From assembly GCA_035771175.1 (NCBI GenBank), contig CM069590.1, positions 61,791,997 through 61,855,996 of the forward strand: a stretch of DNA of 64,000 bases, given 5' to 3'. The translations under genes and the position numbers were made by a program. Source of the DNA: Paratinospora sagittata. Lineage: Eukaryota; Streptophyta; Magnoliopsida; Ranunculales; Menispermaceae. Positions 1-11,931 of the stretch are shown here, one piece after another (position 1 is the stretch's first letter; the number at the start of each line of letters is the position of its first letter). The notes under the pieces were generated by a model. The model was not told where the DNA came from. It did not search any database and worked only from the letters and a program-made list of their open reading frames with translations.

Positions 1-1
1 A

Positions 2-3000
2 TCAAAGGTCCCAAATCGAGACAATAGGGACAATCTAAGGTGTACTTATTGTCAGAAGACTAGACATACAAGGGAGAAGTGTTGGAAACTTCATGGCAAG
101 CCCTCAACTTCCAGTAAAGACTGGGGTTACAACGGAGGACAGCAGAAAACCAATAGTCAAGCACATCTGTCTACTGAACCAACAATTGCAGCCTCCCCGG
201 TGACAGACGGATTCAGCCAAGACGATATTGAAAGATTAAAATCTTTGCTTGACACTCTTGACAAACCCTCAGGTACCTGTTCATTGGCCCATTCAGGTAA
301 TTTTCCTATTTCTATTGGATTTAACGTCTCGGATAAATCTTTTGCTAACTCTTGGGTTATAGATTATGGTGCTACTGATCACATGATCAATTCTCCCAAT
401 ATATTTCATACCTACAACCCATGTCCTAGTAGTCGGAAAATAGCCACAGCTGATGGATCATTAACCACAGTTGCTGGTATAGGTGATGTTCACATCAGCC
501 CCACCCTTACACTCAGAAATGTTCTTCATGTTCCTAAATTATCTACCAATCTTATCTCTATTAAAAAATTGACCCATGATCTGAGTTGTAATGTGACCTT
601 CTTCCCTACTTACTGTGCATTTCAGGACCAGGACTTGGGGACGATGATTGGACATGCTAAGGAACAGGACGGGTTGTATTACCTTGAGACACCAGTACAT
701 CCTATCAAGAGTACCACTTCATTTCTCTCTGAGCACAAACTTTCCAATAAAGAAAAGCTATGGCTCCATCATTGCCGCCTTGGCCATCCTTCTTTTCGAT
801 CTCTTAAAATCATGTTTCCTTTTTTGTTTAAATCTCTGAATGTTGAAGATTTTCATTGTGAAGTGTGTGAACTTGCGAAACACAAACGTATATCTTTTCC
901 ACTTAGCAATGACAGAAGTTCAGATCCTTTTGATCTCATTCATAGTGATATTTGGGGTCCTTCTCCAATCCCTAATGTTTCTGGAGCGCGATGGTTTGTG
1001 TCATTCATTGATGATTGTACTAGAGTCTCGTAGATATTCTTATTAAAACAAAAATCCGATGTGAGCTTTATTCTCCCTACCTTCCATAACATGATACATA
1101 CCCAGTTTGGTGCTAAAATCAAGAGATTTCGATCTGACAATGCTCGAGACTATTTTAATCAAACATTGACCAATTACTTCCAAACTGAGGGGATCATTCA
1201 TGAATCATCCTGTGTTCACACTCCATAACAAAATGGAGTTGCTGAAAGAAAAAACGGTCACCTACTTGATACAACCCGAGCCTTTTTATTTCAACATAAT
1301 ATGCCTAAGTCCTATTGGGGGGAAGCTGTCCTTACTGCAACACATCTTATTAACCGTCTACCATCCCGGACCCTTGATTTCAAAAGTCCTATGGAAAAGC
1401 TACGTCAATTTTATCCTAAGCTTAAAATCTCCAATAATCTTATACCTAAAATATTCGGGTGTGTTTCATTTGTCCATGTTCACCAACCCAACAGGGGAAA
1501 GTTGGACCCTAGAGCTCTTAAGTGTGTTTTTGTCGGATACTCTTCCACTCAAAAGGGATATAAATGCTATCATCCGCCATCAAAGAAATTCTTTGTCTCA
1601 GCCGATGTCACTTTCTATGAACCTGAGCCCTATTTTACCGCTCCTTCTCTTCCGGGGGAGAATGTCATCATGGAAGATAAGGATCGGAACTCCCTTGATA
1701 ATCCTTTTGACCTTTTTGACCCCTTTACTCTCCAACAAACCAAACCTGAATCTCCCACAACCCCTGTACCCAATGACGAACCTAAGGATCGGATGACTGG
1801 ACAAGTGTACTCAAGGAATAAAGCCGCAGCTCCTGAACCAATGCAAGCTCAAGAATCTGAACCAATCCCTGAGAATGAGGTAACAAACCCTGAACCCTCC
1901 TTACAAATTTCATTAGTTCCTGAAACTAACAATGATCTTTTAGCCTCTGAACCTGACAATGACCTTCCCATTGCCATTAGAAAGGGAACAAGGGAATGCA
2001 CTAAACATCCCTTGTATCCATTATCTCATGTTGTATCCTTTGAGAAGTTCTCACAAACCCATAAGAGTTTCCTTACCAGCTTAAATAATATCCAGACTCC
2101 TACGTCATTATCCGAGGCTTTATCTAATACAAATTGGAAACAAGCTATGAATGTGGAAATGGAAGCCCTGGAGAAAAATACAACATGGGAGTTGGTAGAC
2201 TTGCCTCCAGGAAAGAAACCTGTTGGATGCAAATGGGTTTATACAGTAAAATACAAAGCAGATGGGTCACTAGAGCGCTACAAGGCAAGATTGGTAGCCA
2301 AAGGATATACTCAGACATATGGTGTGGACTATCAAGAGACATTTGCTCCAGTTGCAAAAATGAATACTGTGAGACTTCTTTTGTCATTGGCAGCTAATTA
2401 TGACTGGGATCTGCAACAATTTGATGTAAAAAACGCATTTTTACATGGGGAATTAGAGGAAGAAATCTATATGGAAGTACCTCCAGGATTTGGCACCACA
2501 GATAAAGTGTGCAAATTAAAAAAGGCCCTGGATGGACTTAAGCAATCTCCGAGGGCATGGTTTGGTCGGTTTGCCAAAGTAATGACAAGTATGGGATATA
2601 AACAAAGCCAAGGAGATCACACTTTGTTTATTAAGCACTCGACTTCAGGGGGAGTTACAGCTCTATTAGTGTATGTTGATGACATCATCATGACAGGGAA
2701 CAATGAGAACGAGAGACAAAACTTGAAGCGGTGTTTGACCGAAGAATTTGAGATCAAGGAATTAGGAAGATTGAAATACTTCCTAGGGATTGAAGTGGCA
2801 CACTCTAAACATGGAATCTTTATCTCTCAACAGAAGTACATTACAGACCTTCTTAAAGAAACAGGGAAACTAGCATGCAAACCAATGAATACTCCTATTG
2901 ATCTTAATCACAAGCTTGGAGAAGCTGAAGAAGCACCGACTGTTAATAAAGAGACGTATCAAAGACTAGTAGGAAGACTCATCTATCTCTCTCACACAAG

Positions 3001-3629
3001 ACCTGATATTGCATATGCAGTGAGTGTAATAAGTCAGTTCATGCACAATCCTAAAGATATTCATTTGCAAGCAGCTAATCGCGTTCTACAGTATCTTAAA
3101 GGGACTCCAGGACAGGGTATCTTATTTAAACGACACACAGGGAATGGTTCTTGAAGCATATACTGATTCAGACTATGCTGGTTCAGTAGTTGACAGAAGA
3201 TCAACTACTGGATATTGTACGTTTCTTGGTGGAAATTTGGTGACATGGCGAAGTAAAAAACAGAATGTAGTGGCCAGATCTAGTGCTGAAGCAGAATTCC
3301 GAGCAATGGCACAAGGGGTTTGTGAGTTATTATGGTTGCAGATAATTTTAACAGATTTGAAAATACACTGGGATGGCCCTATGAGACTCTATTGTGACAA
3401 TAAATCTGCAATTAGTATTGCCCATAACCCAGTTCAACATGATCGAACCAAGCATATAGAGACTGATAGACACTTTATTAAAGAGAAGCTTGATAGTGGG
3501 TTGATCTGTACTCCATATATGTCTACCAATAATCAGCTCGCCGATATGCTCACTAAAGGGTTAAGTCATACTGCATTTCAAGCAAATGTGTCCAAGCTGG
3601 GAATGGTAAACCTTTATTCACCAGCTTGA
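2..3629 (+). pseudogene. copia gag-pol polyprotein, disrupted
   Basis: One frame is open from base 2 to 1030. It holds a CCHC zinc knuckle (C-X2-C-X4-H-X4-C, 41-82), a protease region around 350-400, the gag-pre-integrase segment near 760-900 and the start of the integrase core. The same frame resumes after TAG at 1031-1033 and again after TAA at 1226-1228. It then runs to 3154 through the rest of integrase and the reverse transcriptase, whose YVDD box is at 2672-2683. A one-base shift near 3143-3150 moves the RNase H part (TDSDYAGS onward, with the KHIETD segment) to another frame ending at 3629. The protease motif reads D-Y-G where the family has D-S-G (362-370), so even that active site is altered. 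Both nonsense codons fit C-to-T or G-to-A transitions typical of methylated, silenced elements. Confidence 0.9.
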
Positions 3630-3636
3630 GGGGGAG

Positions 3637-3893
3637 TGTTGAGATTTGTTTCCTATTGTTGATAGATTTGTTTCCTGTACAGAATTATTTCCTTAAGGAT
3701 TTATTTCCTTTAAGGAATATAGCAGTTACTAAAATTGTAAATGTAGCCATAAGTACATAGCCCTGTATGTCTATATATATGGAGTCCCTCCATTAAGACA
3801 TAACACAAGAATAAAGATCATTTCTCTTCTCCCGTGGATGTAGACCATAAAGCCGAACCACGTTATATCTTTGTGTCTTTTATTATTTTAACA
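3637..3893 (+). repeat. 3' LTR of the first copia element
   Basis: The stretch starts TGTTGAG directly after a purine-rich tract and ends TTTTAACA, giving about 257 bp with TG...CA ends. A TATA-like run lies near 3770 (ctatatatat). The exact right end is inferred from the CA terminus only, because the partner LTR is not in the window. Confidence 0.75.
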
Positions 3894-5253
3894 CTTCCAA
3901 ATACGTGGCTACGTGGGGTTAAACCACCTAACGTGGGTCTACAAACAAATACACGAAACAGAAATAGAAAACATAATAAAAAATAAAAAAGACATGCTAA
4001 AACACGTTATGCATGTGTGTCATGCGTCCCCGCATCAAAAGAAGCCCATAGCAATGTCATTTTGGGCTAGATATTGTATTCATTTGTGCTTGGCACTCCA
4101 AAATCAATGTATGAATATTGCTTTAGCCCCAAGTTATTGGGTTACACAGGTACATGAATACTTGACTATTCTGCTTTATCTAGGGTTATTTCACCTACCA
4201 AGTAGAGTGCACCTATATCTCTCTTTACTATTCCAACCCTGGTTAAACTTCAACATTTCTCTTCCTTTTGTAACACCTTTATCTTGTATGATGTCCTTTG
4301 TTGATGCAGTTTTTGGTCTTCATCACATAGGGTCATACCACTTTGGTTGATGTTTCTTCGTTCTATCTCCAGTGGTGCTTCCTCCTGAGCATAATTAAAC
4401 AACTTTTTTTGTTGATTTAATATTTTCTAGTTTTTTTCAATCACTCGCGCTTGATACTCATCCATATTCACTCTTTGTATATGTTGTTTCTTCTATATCT
4501 ATAATTCTGCTTTACATTGTGTTGCTTGGTCTTTTGGAAGTTCTTTGTAAAATTTCATTGTCAACTCTTTTTGTTGATTTAATCTTTTCTCTACTTTGGG
4601 GACACATCTCAATTTTAGTCATCCTACTCTATTTCTATCGTATAATCTTCTTCACTATCTCTCTCTGGTTATGAGTGCATAATTAATCCCCCTTGCCTAC
4701 TGTCATTGCTAAAAGTTGCGTTTCATATATTTGGTTGGTTCATCTTATTTAAAAAAATATTGATTTTAGAGCTTTTCTCCTAAGTACTACCTATATATTT
4801 CTTTCTAGTTTTCTAGTTTCATTACTTAATATAATCTTGACATCTAATCACATCCACAATGGGCACTCCATCAACACTTGTGACTAGGATAACATATAGG
4901 GTGAAAGTCTAATCTTTGGTGTAATCGTAATTAAATAGTAAACTTTCTTGTCTTTAACACTAGTTATTGCTCTAGTTCATATAATCTGCTTAAATACATC
5001 TATCTACTAAGATCATTTTTTTTGCCACCAAATAATCTTTCGAATTACCTTGACATTGGCTTTTACCAAGTCAAGAAAAACCATGTGATGATTTACGTCC
5101 TCCCATTTTGAACTATTTTTCCAACTCTTTGTGCTTAATTTGAAAGATTTTTGTCATTACTGAGAAGTTGTTTCTTTCTTTGTGGTAAAATAGTATTGTA
5201 ATTTGATTTTAAATTAAAGATCCTAAAAGTTCATGTTCTGGATTCTGTTGTAG
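3894..5253. other. Probable intron sequence, no gene seen
   Basis: AT-rich DNA between the copia 3' LTR and the first visible exon of the DUF668 gene. No exon with similarity to the N-terminal half of PSI proteins (DUF3475) was found. A motif around 'tttgttgatttaat' occurs twice (near 4408 and 4568). Most likely this is the remainder of an intron that the copia element entered. Confidence 0.45.
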
Positions 5254-7983
5254 GTTATGGAAAAACTTGTTGATGTTGTTACGTTTATACATCACGAGAT
5301 CTCAGAAGCTTTCAAAATTGATGGTATGTACTTGTCACCAATCGATTGTTTTGATCTAATTGCAGCTTTGAATATGGAATTCAAAGGGATCAAATAGGAA
5401 ATGATACTTTGAATCATAGAACTATAATGAAATATGCAATCAAACAACATTTCTCGAATATGGAAGAGTGAAAAGAAATGGTTTGATCCTCTTATTTCTC
5501 GATGGTGAATTTATGTAGTAACTGATTATTATTCTCTGCCTGAATTTGATGCAACTCTGGAACCTCTATGAATTGTATTTTATTGTTTTAATATAACCTG
5601 CGATGCTGTTTGATATATATATTTTTTATTTTTCATGGGCAGCTAATAATATTACTGACATATTCTATGCTATGTTATGCATTGTGTTGTCCTGATGATC
5701 ACTTTGTCTTTGGTGCAGAATTTAATAGTTTTGTTTGAATTTGTTATCAGATATCCACTGATGTTTGATGCCTTATCAAAAATATGACAGGTACTACTGT
5801 TATCAAGGAGCCCAACTGCAATACTCAAAGACTAGGTGTAGCTGGTCTTGCATTACACTATGCCAATATTATCAATCAGATAGATAGTATTGTAAGTATA
5901 ATTATTTCATTACACTACCCCAAAAAATGTTGGTTATTTGTTTGTTATCTTTGGTTCATCCTGTTGAGGCCATCACTGAGAGGCCGGAGGCAGGATTAGG
6001 ATCTTGATTTATCCTGCAAAGAGAAACTCTGTAATGCTATGATGAGGGAAGCAGTGAAAAGGACCACCTTTCTTAGTGAAATAAATAAAATCAATGGAGA
6101 AGTCTATTTTGTAATTGATTCTGTACATAGCCATAATTGTCAAGGTTTCTTGCCTGGATAGGTTTTCACTTGAAAAGTCACTGGGTATATTTTTGGTGAT
6201 TGGCCAACAGTTTCATTGAGTAGTTGTCAGATCATTTAATAGTTTGTAATTAATTTGCGTTAAATCCCTATGTTCTCAGGTTTCTCGTCCAAGTTCCCTT
6301 CCTCCTAATATGAGGGATACATTGTATCATGGATTGCCACCTGGTGTAAAGGCTGCTCTCCGTTCTCGGTTACAGTTACGGTATTCCAAGGAGGAGGTAT
6401 TTCCTTGTTCCAAGTAGTGCTTTTCAACCATAAAAGATTGTCTTAAGATTTAATGTATCTGGCTGGTGATTTGAGTCCTTTCCATGGCATATGCATGAAT
6501 GAGCACCATGCAATAACCTAAAGATTGAGAAGCATCTTTATTAGCAATCTCTGTGCAGGAAAGTACTTAGTAGTTAGTAGCAAAAAAGACAACATATTTC
6601 ATGAAGTCCTTGAAATCTTTGGTAGAACACGTATAATTTTTGTATATTTACAAATTAATTTTGACTTTAATGACCTTCTGTTTCTGAACATGATAATAAA
6701 CAGACTTCCAGATTAATCTTCAAAATTTAATAGCTTTTTCATTAATTGATCCAGTCAAATGGGTTTTGTGTTTCATTTGGATAGTCGATCTATGATATGC
6801 AAATAACATGGTTTTCATTGTCAATAAATATCACTTATCAAAAATGATTTTTTATGGTAATTTGCTGACTTAGTTCAGCATAAATGTATGTAAAATATCT
6901 TGTTTATTAGAGCACATATGCAAGATTAAATCTTTGAAGCTTCTGTCTTTTTATTTTAAACACTTGTATGAATACAATCTCTATGTTTATCTAGAGGATG
7001 AGATTTCTATGTTCCATGCATCATTTGAAATTTGACCGATGTTTCTACTTGTTTTTCCTCAACTATTATTTGTGTTTTATTCCTAATAATTTTTGTTTTC
7101 TCAGTTGACAGTTGCCGAGATAAAGGCCGAAATGGAAAAGACTTTGCAGTGGCTTGTTCCAGTAGCTTCAAATACAACCAAGTAACATTCTAGCTCGCCT
7201 TTTGTTAATTGAGACCAATTTTCTTATTTTGGCCTCGGTTGTTTGTATTGCTTGTCCCATTTTTCCTGACTTCTTTTCTGATATCGTGTCTCAGAGCACA
7301 TCAAGGTTTTGGATGGGTTGGAGAGTGGGCAAATACCGGGTGAGTTGCTGCTTCTGTTGTTACTTCACTTTTTTTTTTCAATTTGTATTTTTATTTTTGC
7401 TTTGACATGTTCATCTGCAATTCTGTTACTGTCCATCTTCACTTGTGTAAAGTAACATTTAATGAGGTTATTGAATGACAGCAACGAGTTCAACAAGAAG
7501 ACATCTGCACAGAATAGCCTTCTTCGCCTAGAGACTCTTTATCATGCTGACAAGGAGAAGACAGAAACGTACATCCTTGAACTGGTGGCGTGGCTTCACC
7601 ATCTGATCAGCCAGGTCAGGCAAAGAGATTTTGGGTTCAAACCGATGGTGCCTGTGCGATCACCGACACGAAAAGTGATGGTTTTTCCAGCCGAAAAACA
7701 GAAGGAACAACCCCGAGTAGTATCTAACAGTAAAGCTGACAGGATCCTTCTACTTTCCCAAGTAGATCGAGACATGTTGGATGTTTTAAGTTCAAGAAGA
7801 TTGAATCCTGGAATAAGTAAAAGTCAGGAGTTCTCGACCAAGAAAAAGAGAGGGCCGAACAGATTGGGAATGAGCAAGAGCAGTGGTAGCTCTCCCACCA
7901 GGGAGTTCTGCTCAACCGAATGCTTGGAGCACAAAAAGATCGACGTATTGGATGTTATAGATGGGTTGGATACAACACTTTGA
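5254..7983 (+). CDS. PSI1-like: PSK-SIMULATOR-like DUF668 protein, 3' exons only
   Basis: Six exons join in frame: 5254-5323, 5791-5891, 6280-6396, 7105-7181, 7295-7339 and 7482-7983. All introns are GT-AG, and together they give 303 codons plus TGA. The first exon reads [16 protein letters not shown], the linker before DUF668. DUF668 follows, with [40 protein letters not shown] and [23 protein letters not shown]. The tail is basic and Ser-rich, as in Arabidopsis PSI1 to PSI3. Family knowledge: PSI proteins are N-myristoylated plasma-membrane or nuclear factors that promote growth, downstream of phytosulfokine signalling. The N-terminal DUF3475 half and the start codon are not in the window. 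The upstream copia element may lie in the preceding intron, or the gene may be truncated; only sequence further left can tell. Confidence 0.85.
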
Positions 7984-8647
7984 GGTGGTTCCAATGCACT
8001 TCAGATATGCACATTGGCTCCCATATCTTCTTTTTTTTGGTGTCTTTTGTATAAATATGTTTATATATGGTGGGATAGGATAATGTGTATAAGTTATGGT
8101 AATATCTTCAGAGGCAAGTGCAATCACATGGCTATCATATGTAGAGTCACCTCCCTAGAAATTATATTATGGCGACTTTGAACCTAGTTATATATTGCTA
8201 TGGTTTTAGAGGAGAATGAACGATCATTACATTTTTCAAAGAGTATAGATAAAGATGTCAATTGATTAATTTTCTTTCTATCCTTTTGTTTTCTATTTTT
8301 TTGTTTTTCTTTTCACCTTTGCTATAGTCTTCTAATGCGAATCACATTTCCCTCGATGTTATTTAGATGCATGGTTCAAAAATTTGGAACTCGACTCTGC
8401 TGGAAAACGCAATTTACCAAATATTTTGACCTTTGACGGCTCATGTGAGTTAAACTCTGCTTGTCCAAGTACATATTCTTCTTAAAATATAGTGGATCAA
8501 ACACAGGATTCTTCCGTAATACATTATCCCTCTTAATATATTATCACAGTTACCATTTGGTTAATATTTGTTGCCTAGTACTGTGAGCTCGGCCATGACC
8601 CATATTAGTCATAGGGTAGGCTGGTGTACTCTTGCTCTTGTCCTTTA

Positions 8648-8857
8648 GGTTGCGTTTGGTTCGCGATCCGAAAATAAGAATACAATCTAAAAAGAGAAAA
8701 CTTGAAAAACGAACTTTATCGTTTTTTGAAAACAACTTGTTTTCTTAACAAAAAAGTAAAAAATTATTTTCGAAATTGTTTGAACCAAACAAGTTTTTGG
8801 TGTTTTTAGATTTTTGAATACAGAAAATTATATTTGGATCACGAATGAAACGTAGCC
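8648..8857. mobile_element. Tourist-like MITE (PIF/Harbinger type)
   Basis: The left end ggttgcgtttggttcgcgat and the inverse of the right end (ggctacgtttcattcgtgat) pair as imperfect terminal inverted repeats of about 25 bp. TTA lies directly outside both ends (8645-8647 and 8858-8860). A TTA target duplication is the hallmark of PIF/Harbinger insertions. The 210-bp body is AT-rich and non-coding, as expected of a miniature non-autonomous element. Confidence 0.75.
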
Positions 8858-9081
8858 TTAGATTCTCTTATAGCTGCATAAGGATGATCCAAGGGAATTA
8901 AGGGCAACACCGGGTCCCTTCACCATTTTCATTAGTCAGATTGGGGTTAATGTTGGTTGTAATTTCTATCAAGCAATTGCAATTCCTCATTAATTCTTCA
9001 CATTAGAATCCCTTGAACTTAGAATTAGCTAAAGTTGCAATTGTTGATGATAACTTGATATGCATTGTTGGGCCTTTATCT

Positions 9082-9300
9082 GACAGCTATAACTTTTAGG
9101 TCGAGTGGTTTTTAAAATGGTATCAGAGCCTTGATTTTGCAATATGTCTTGGGTTCAAGTCTCGTTATTACCAATTGCATATTCTCCATTTGTATAATTG
9201 GTATTTCTCTTATTCTATGTCTCTTCTAGCTCTCCACGTGCAAGATGAGGCCCATATCCGACAGATATAGCTTTTAGGTCGAGTGGTTTTTAACAGCAAT
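9082..9300 (+). repeat. Short tRNA-like repeat, two related copies
   Basis: The motif 'ttttaggtcgagtggttttta' appears at about 9095-9115 and again at about 9273-9293. After the first copy comes tggtatcagagcc, which matches the 3' end of initiator tRNA-Met in reverse, and then gggttcaagtctcg, which resembles a pol III B box. This could be a SINE fragment or the primer-binding region of a lost LTR element; the sequence does not decide between them. Confidence 0.4.
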
Positions 9301-9944
9301 TAGCCAATTATGACCGATTTTCATTAATCTAGTAAGTCTAAATGCCTAAGTTTGCATAGATTTCAATTTCTGCTGAAAAATGCCTGGCCATTGCACCATT
9401 ACAGGCTTAGGACCTTGTTTTGCTTCTTTGTCCTGATCTTCTCCTATTTTATAATCTTGTGTACCAACTCAATCTCTTTAAACCAATAGAACTTTTCCTC
9501 TAAATAATCAGATACTTCAGTGGCTTATTGAATTGGTTAGGCCTACTGCACTTCAATCTAAATTGCCAAATACTTTAATATGCATGGGTCGCATCTAGGT
9601 AGTAATAATGCTAACTAATATATTCTTCTGAGGTATATTTTGCTTACCAAAAGAGATTTAGCCACACACCAACTGCTTCCTCAGAATAGCTTGATTTGGT
9701 CGTCAAATATGGTATTATAATCTTGAACTCACAAGAGAATTATACCAATCAAATATTAAACTACTGATGTAGATCATATGCTCAGGTATTATTGTGGGTT
9801 TGCTATGCTTTCCAGAACAAAAGTTCCTCCTTTATAGTGAAGAGGGTCACGTTTGACTCTTAATATACCATATAAATAATACTCTTCTAGCCCTTCAACT
9901 GCTCCTACTTCATTAGAATTCAAAACCAGTCTCACCAAGTCCTC

Positions 9945-9952
9945 TATATAAA
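9945..9952 (+). promoter_or_regulatory. TATA box of the lectin-like gene
   Basis: TATATAAA lies 82 bases before the ATG at 10034, a normal spacing for a plant gene with a short leader. Confidence 0.55.
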
Positions 9953-10033
9953 CCACCACGAACCTGTCTACTTTCATCAACAGCTAAACATCTCAAATCA
10001 GAAGCAAAAAGCCATACAAAACTTTGAATTATC

Positions 10034-11092
10034 ATGGCAATTCTCAAGGCCCAGAAATCCAATCTCCTCCTCCTCCATCTCCTCCTCTTCCTTTCTTCCA
10101 CTTCACTCCCCCTCTCCCAAGCTATCACTCCTCAAGGCACAATAGAAAGAACCACCAAGCAACAAGTCCTAACAAGCATTCCTCCACCAACTCAAGAAAC
10201 TAGTCCTCCACCCGGTCCTTCTCAGCTCTTCCTAACCTCTCCTTCAGGAAAATACTCAGCCTTTCTCCTTCGCCGGGAGACTAATCTCGGTGCCGGAGGC
10301 TTTGGCTCCGACTTCTGCTACATTCAAATTCTAGACTCTGGAGAAAGTGTTTGGGAATCAGAATGCACTCCAGTGAGCAATGTGAACACATGTACTCTGG
10401 TTTTATCAGATGCGGGCTTCGAGATTTTCGACGGGAGCAGGTCTGCTTGGGACACAGATGTAGATTCTGATGACCCTTTGGAGAGGTTGGAGCTTTTGGA
10501 CAGTGGTGACATGCAGATGAGGGACAAAGAAGGAGAGCTTGCGTGGAAGGCTAGTGATAATCCTGCTAGTAACCAGAATTGTGGGTCTATTGGAGCTCCT
10601 GGACTGTCTCCTGCTCATCCTCCTTTTGCTGTTCCTATTCATGGGGACACGGGTCCTTTTGGGCAACCTTTGAATAATAACAACCAACAACAACAGCAGC
10701 AGGTGCCACAGTTTGCTGGGGTTCCTGGGCAATTGGGTCCAGTGGCGGCTCCTGTGATTGAGTCTCCGGTGGAGCAGCCGGGACCAGTGGTGCCGGTTAT
10801 TGGGTCTCCCGTGGAGGAGCCGGGTCCAGGGCATGTGGGTCTGAACCAGCCTCTTCCTGGGTACAGCCAGAAGCCTATTGGTGTTGGAGTAGGTGTTGGT
10901 GGCGGAGTTGGTGGAGTTGGAGTTGGTGTTGGTGTTGGACGTGGAGTTGGAGGTGGCAATGGTGAGCAGCCATTGGTAGATAACACTCCATTTGATAGTG
11001 GGTCCATGAGGGAGAAGAAAGTGATGGTGGAGCTTTGCTTTGGGTCTTTGTTGGTTGCTTTGATGGTTTATGAGATTGGGTTATTCTTCTGA
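10034..11092 (+). CDS. Secreted bulb-type lectin-like protein with Pro/Gly-rich tail
   Basis: Uninterrupted 352-codon frame. Residues 1 to about 30 form a Leu-rich signal peptide ending near LSQA. A Pro-rich spacer follows (about 50-65). Residues about 66-185 resemble a bulb-type (GNA-like) lectin fold: LFLTSPSGKYSAFLLRRE, then repeated short beta-strand units such as LELLDSGDMQMRDKEGELAW. The mannose-binding QxDxNxVxY motif is not seen, so sugar binding is doubtful. The second half is low complexity: a Gln run, repeated PVIESPVEQPGP-type units and a Gly/Val repeat near 285-310. The last 20 residues are hydrophobic and follow a small-residue segment (DSGS), which suits a GPI anchor or a tail anchor. 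Likely role: a cell-wall or cell-surface protein; the function is inferred only. A TATA box sits at 9945. Confidence 0.75.
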   Translation: MAILKAQKSNLLLLHLLLFLSSTSLPLSQAITPQGTIERTTKQQVLTSIPPPTQETSPPPGPSQLFLTSPSGKYSAFLLRRETNLGAGGFGSDFCYIQILDSGESVWESECTPVSNVNTCTLVLSDAGFEIFDGSRSAWDTDVDSDDPLERLELLDSGDMQMRDKEGELAWKASDNPASNQNCGSIGAPGLSPAHPPFAVPIHGDTGPFGQPLNNNNQQQQQQVPQFAGVPGQLGPVAAPVIESPVEQPGPVVPVIGSPVEEPGPGHVGLNQPLPGYSQKPIGVGVGVGGGVGGVGVGVGVGRGVGGGNGEQPLVDNTPFDSGSMREKKVMVELCFGSLLVALMVYEIGLFF

Positions 11093-11373
11093 GGATGTGA
11101 AGTATATGTAGGTAGATTTATATAGGTTATCATGGTATTGGAATAACCGGCATTGTTGTGTAGAGAGTCCTTGGAGGGTCTGTTTTCTCTGTTTCTTTAT
11201 CTTTCTGATTTGTGGCTTTGTTTGGTGGTGTTTTCTGATATTTGGAATTGTGTAAAATGTAATCCATTTGATTCAGTTGCGAAAGGTTTAATTGGTCAAG
11301 ATATTGTGCGGAACCCTTTCAATTTCCGCTTAGTACCAAAACACAAAGAAAAATGAATAGCTGTAGTAATTAA

Positions 11374-11447
11374 TGGCGTCGCCCGGGTTTGAACCGGAGA
11401 CCTTCAGTGTGTTAGACTGACGTGATAACCAACTACACCACGACACC
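11374..11447 (-). tRNA. tRNA-Val (anticodon AAC)
   Basis: On the minus strand the sequence folds as a complete tRNA. The acceptor stem GGTGTCG pairs with CGACGCC. The anticodon stem TCAGT/ACTGA carries loop CTAACAC with anticodon AAC, and the T-arm loop is TTCGAAC. The discriminator base is A and the CCA end is not encoded. A T5 run (minus strand, 11349-11353) about 20 nt downstream can serve as pol III terminator. A decayed copy lies at 15883-15956. Confidence 0.95.
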
Positions 11448-11931
11448 TCTGTAATTATAGATACGTGATTTAATAATTCAACCATAAATCCAAAAAATAA
11501 AAATAAAAATAATATACATGTAAAGTGTAAACGTGTTATACTTGCACATGGTTTTCACACGTGTCGAGTGAAATGACCTTCCACTTTACCTAAGGTTGCA
11601 ACCTGGTAAGTCCTCACACTGTTTTCATAGATGAACCTTACATAACATAAAGGAATTTTTTTTCCCCTTATTTGTTTTTCTTTTGAATTTCCTCATTATT
11701 ACATGCTCATAACTAACAAGAAAATTTTATGATTCTCTTTTAAGAAAATAGATAAACCAATGAATTTCTATAATAACTTTTATGGATTTTAAAATTAACT
11801 AAACCATCTTAATCCTCTTAAAGTATGAGGTTTTGTTAAATAATAAAATCATTCAAGACTTTAAAAAAAAAAAAACAGGATTTTCGGTTCAATTACTAGA
11901 CTTCTAGCCAAAAATCCATTAATATTGTTCC

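Larger units (their letters stand above)
1..3893 (+). mobile_element. Ty1/copia LTR retrotransposon, 5' end outside window
   Basis: The order gag zinc knuckle, aspartic protease, integrase, reverse transcriptase, RNase H is that of Ty1/copia elements. A polypurine tract (about 3628-3636) is followed by an LTR that begins TG and ends CA. The 5' LTR, primer binding site and most of gag lie upstream of the window, so neither the target-site duplication nor the age can be read. The coding region carries two nonsense codons and a frameshift, so the copy cannot act on its own. It lies just upstream of the remaining exons of a DUF668 gene, probably inside one of its introns. Confidence 0.93.
7984..9944. 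other. Intergenic region with repeats
   Basis: 3' flank of the DUF668 gene followed by AT-rich DNA. It contains a 210-bp MITE and a short tRNA-like repeat, listed separately. I see no convincing exon; the short open frames here lack family motifs. Confidence 0.5.

Noticed and set aside
3913..4350. 145-residue open frame after the first copia element
   Set aside because: No family motif, poor codon composition, and its position fits intron DNA.
10406..11007. Overlapping minus-strand frames of 142 and 122 residues in the lectin-like gene
   Set aside because: Pro/Thr-rich shadows of the Gly/Val and Pro-rich repeats on the plus strand.
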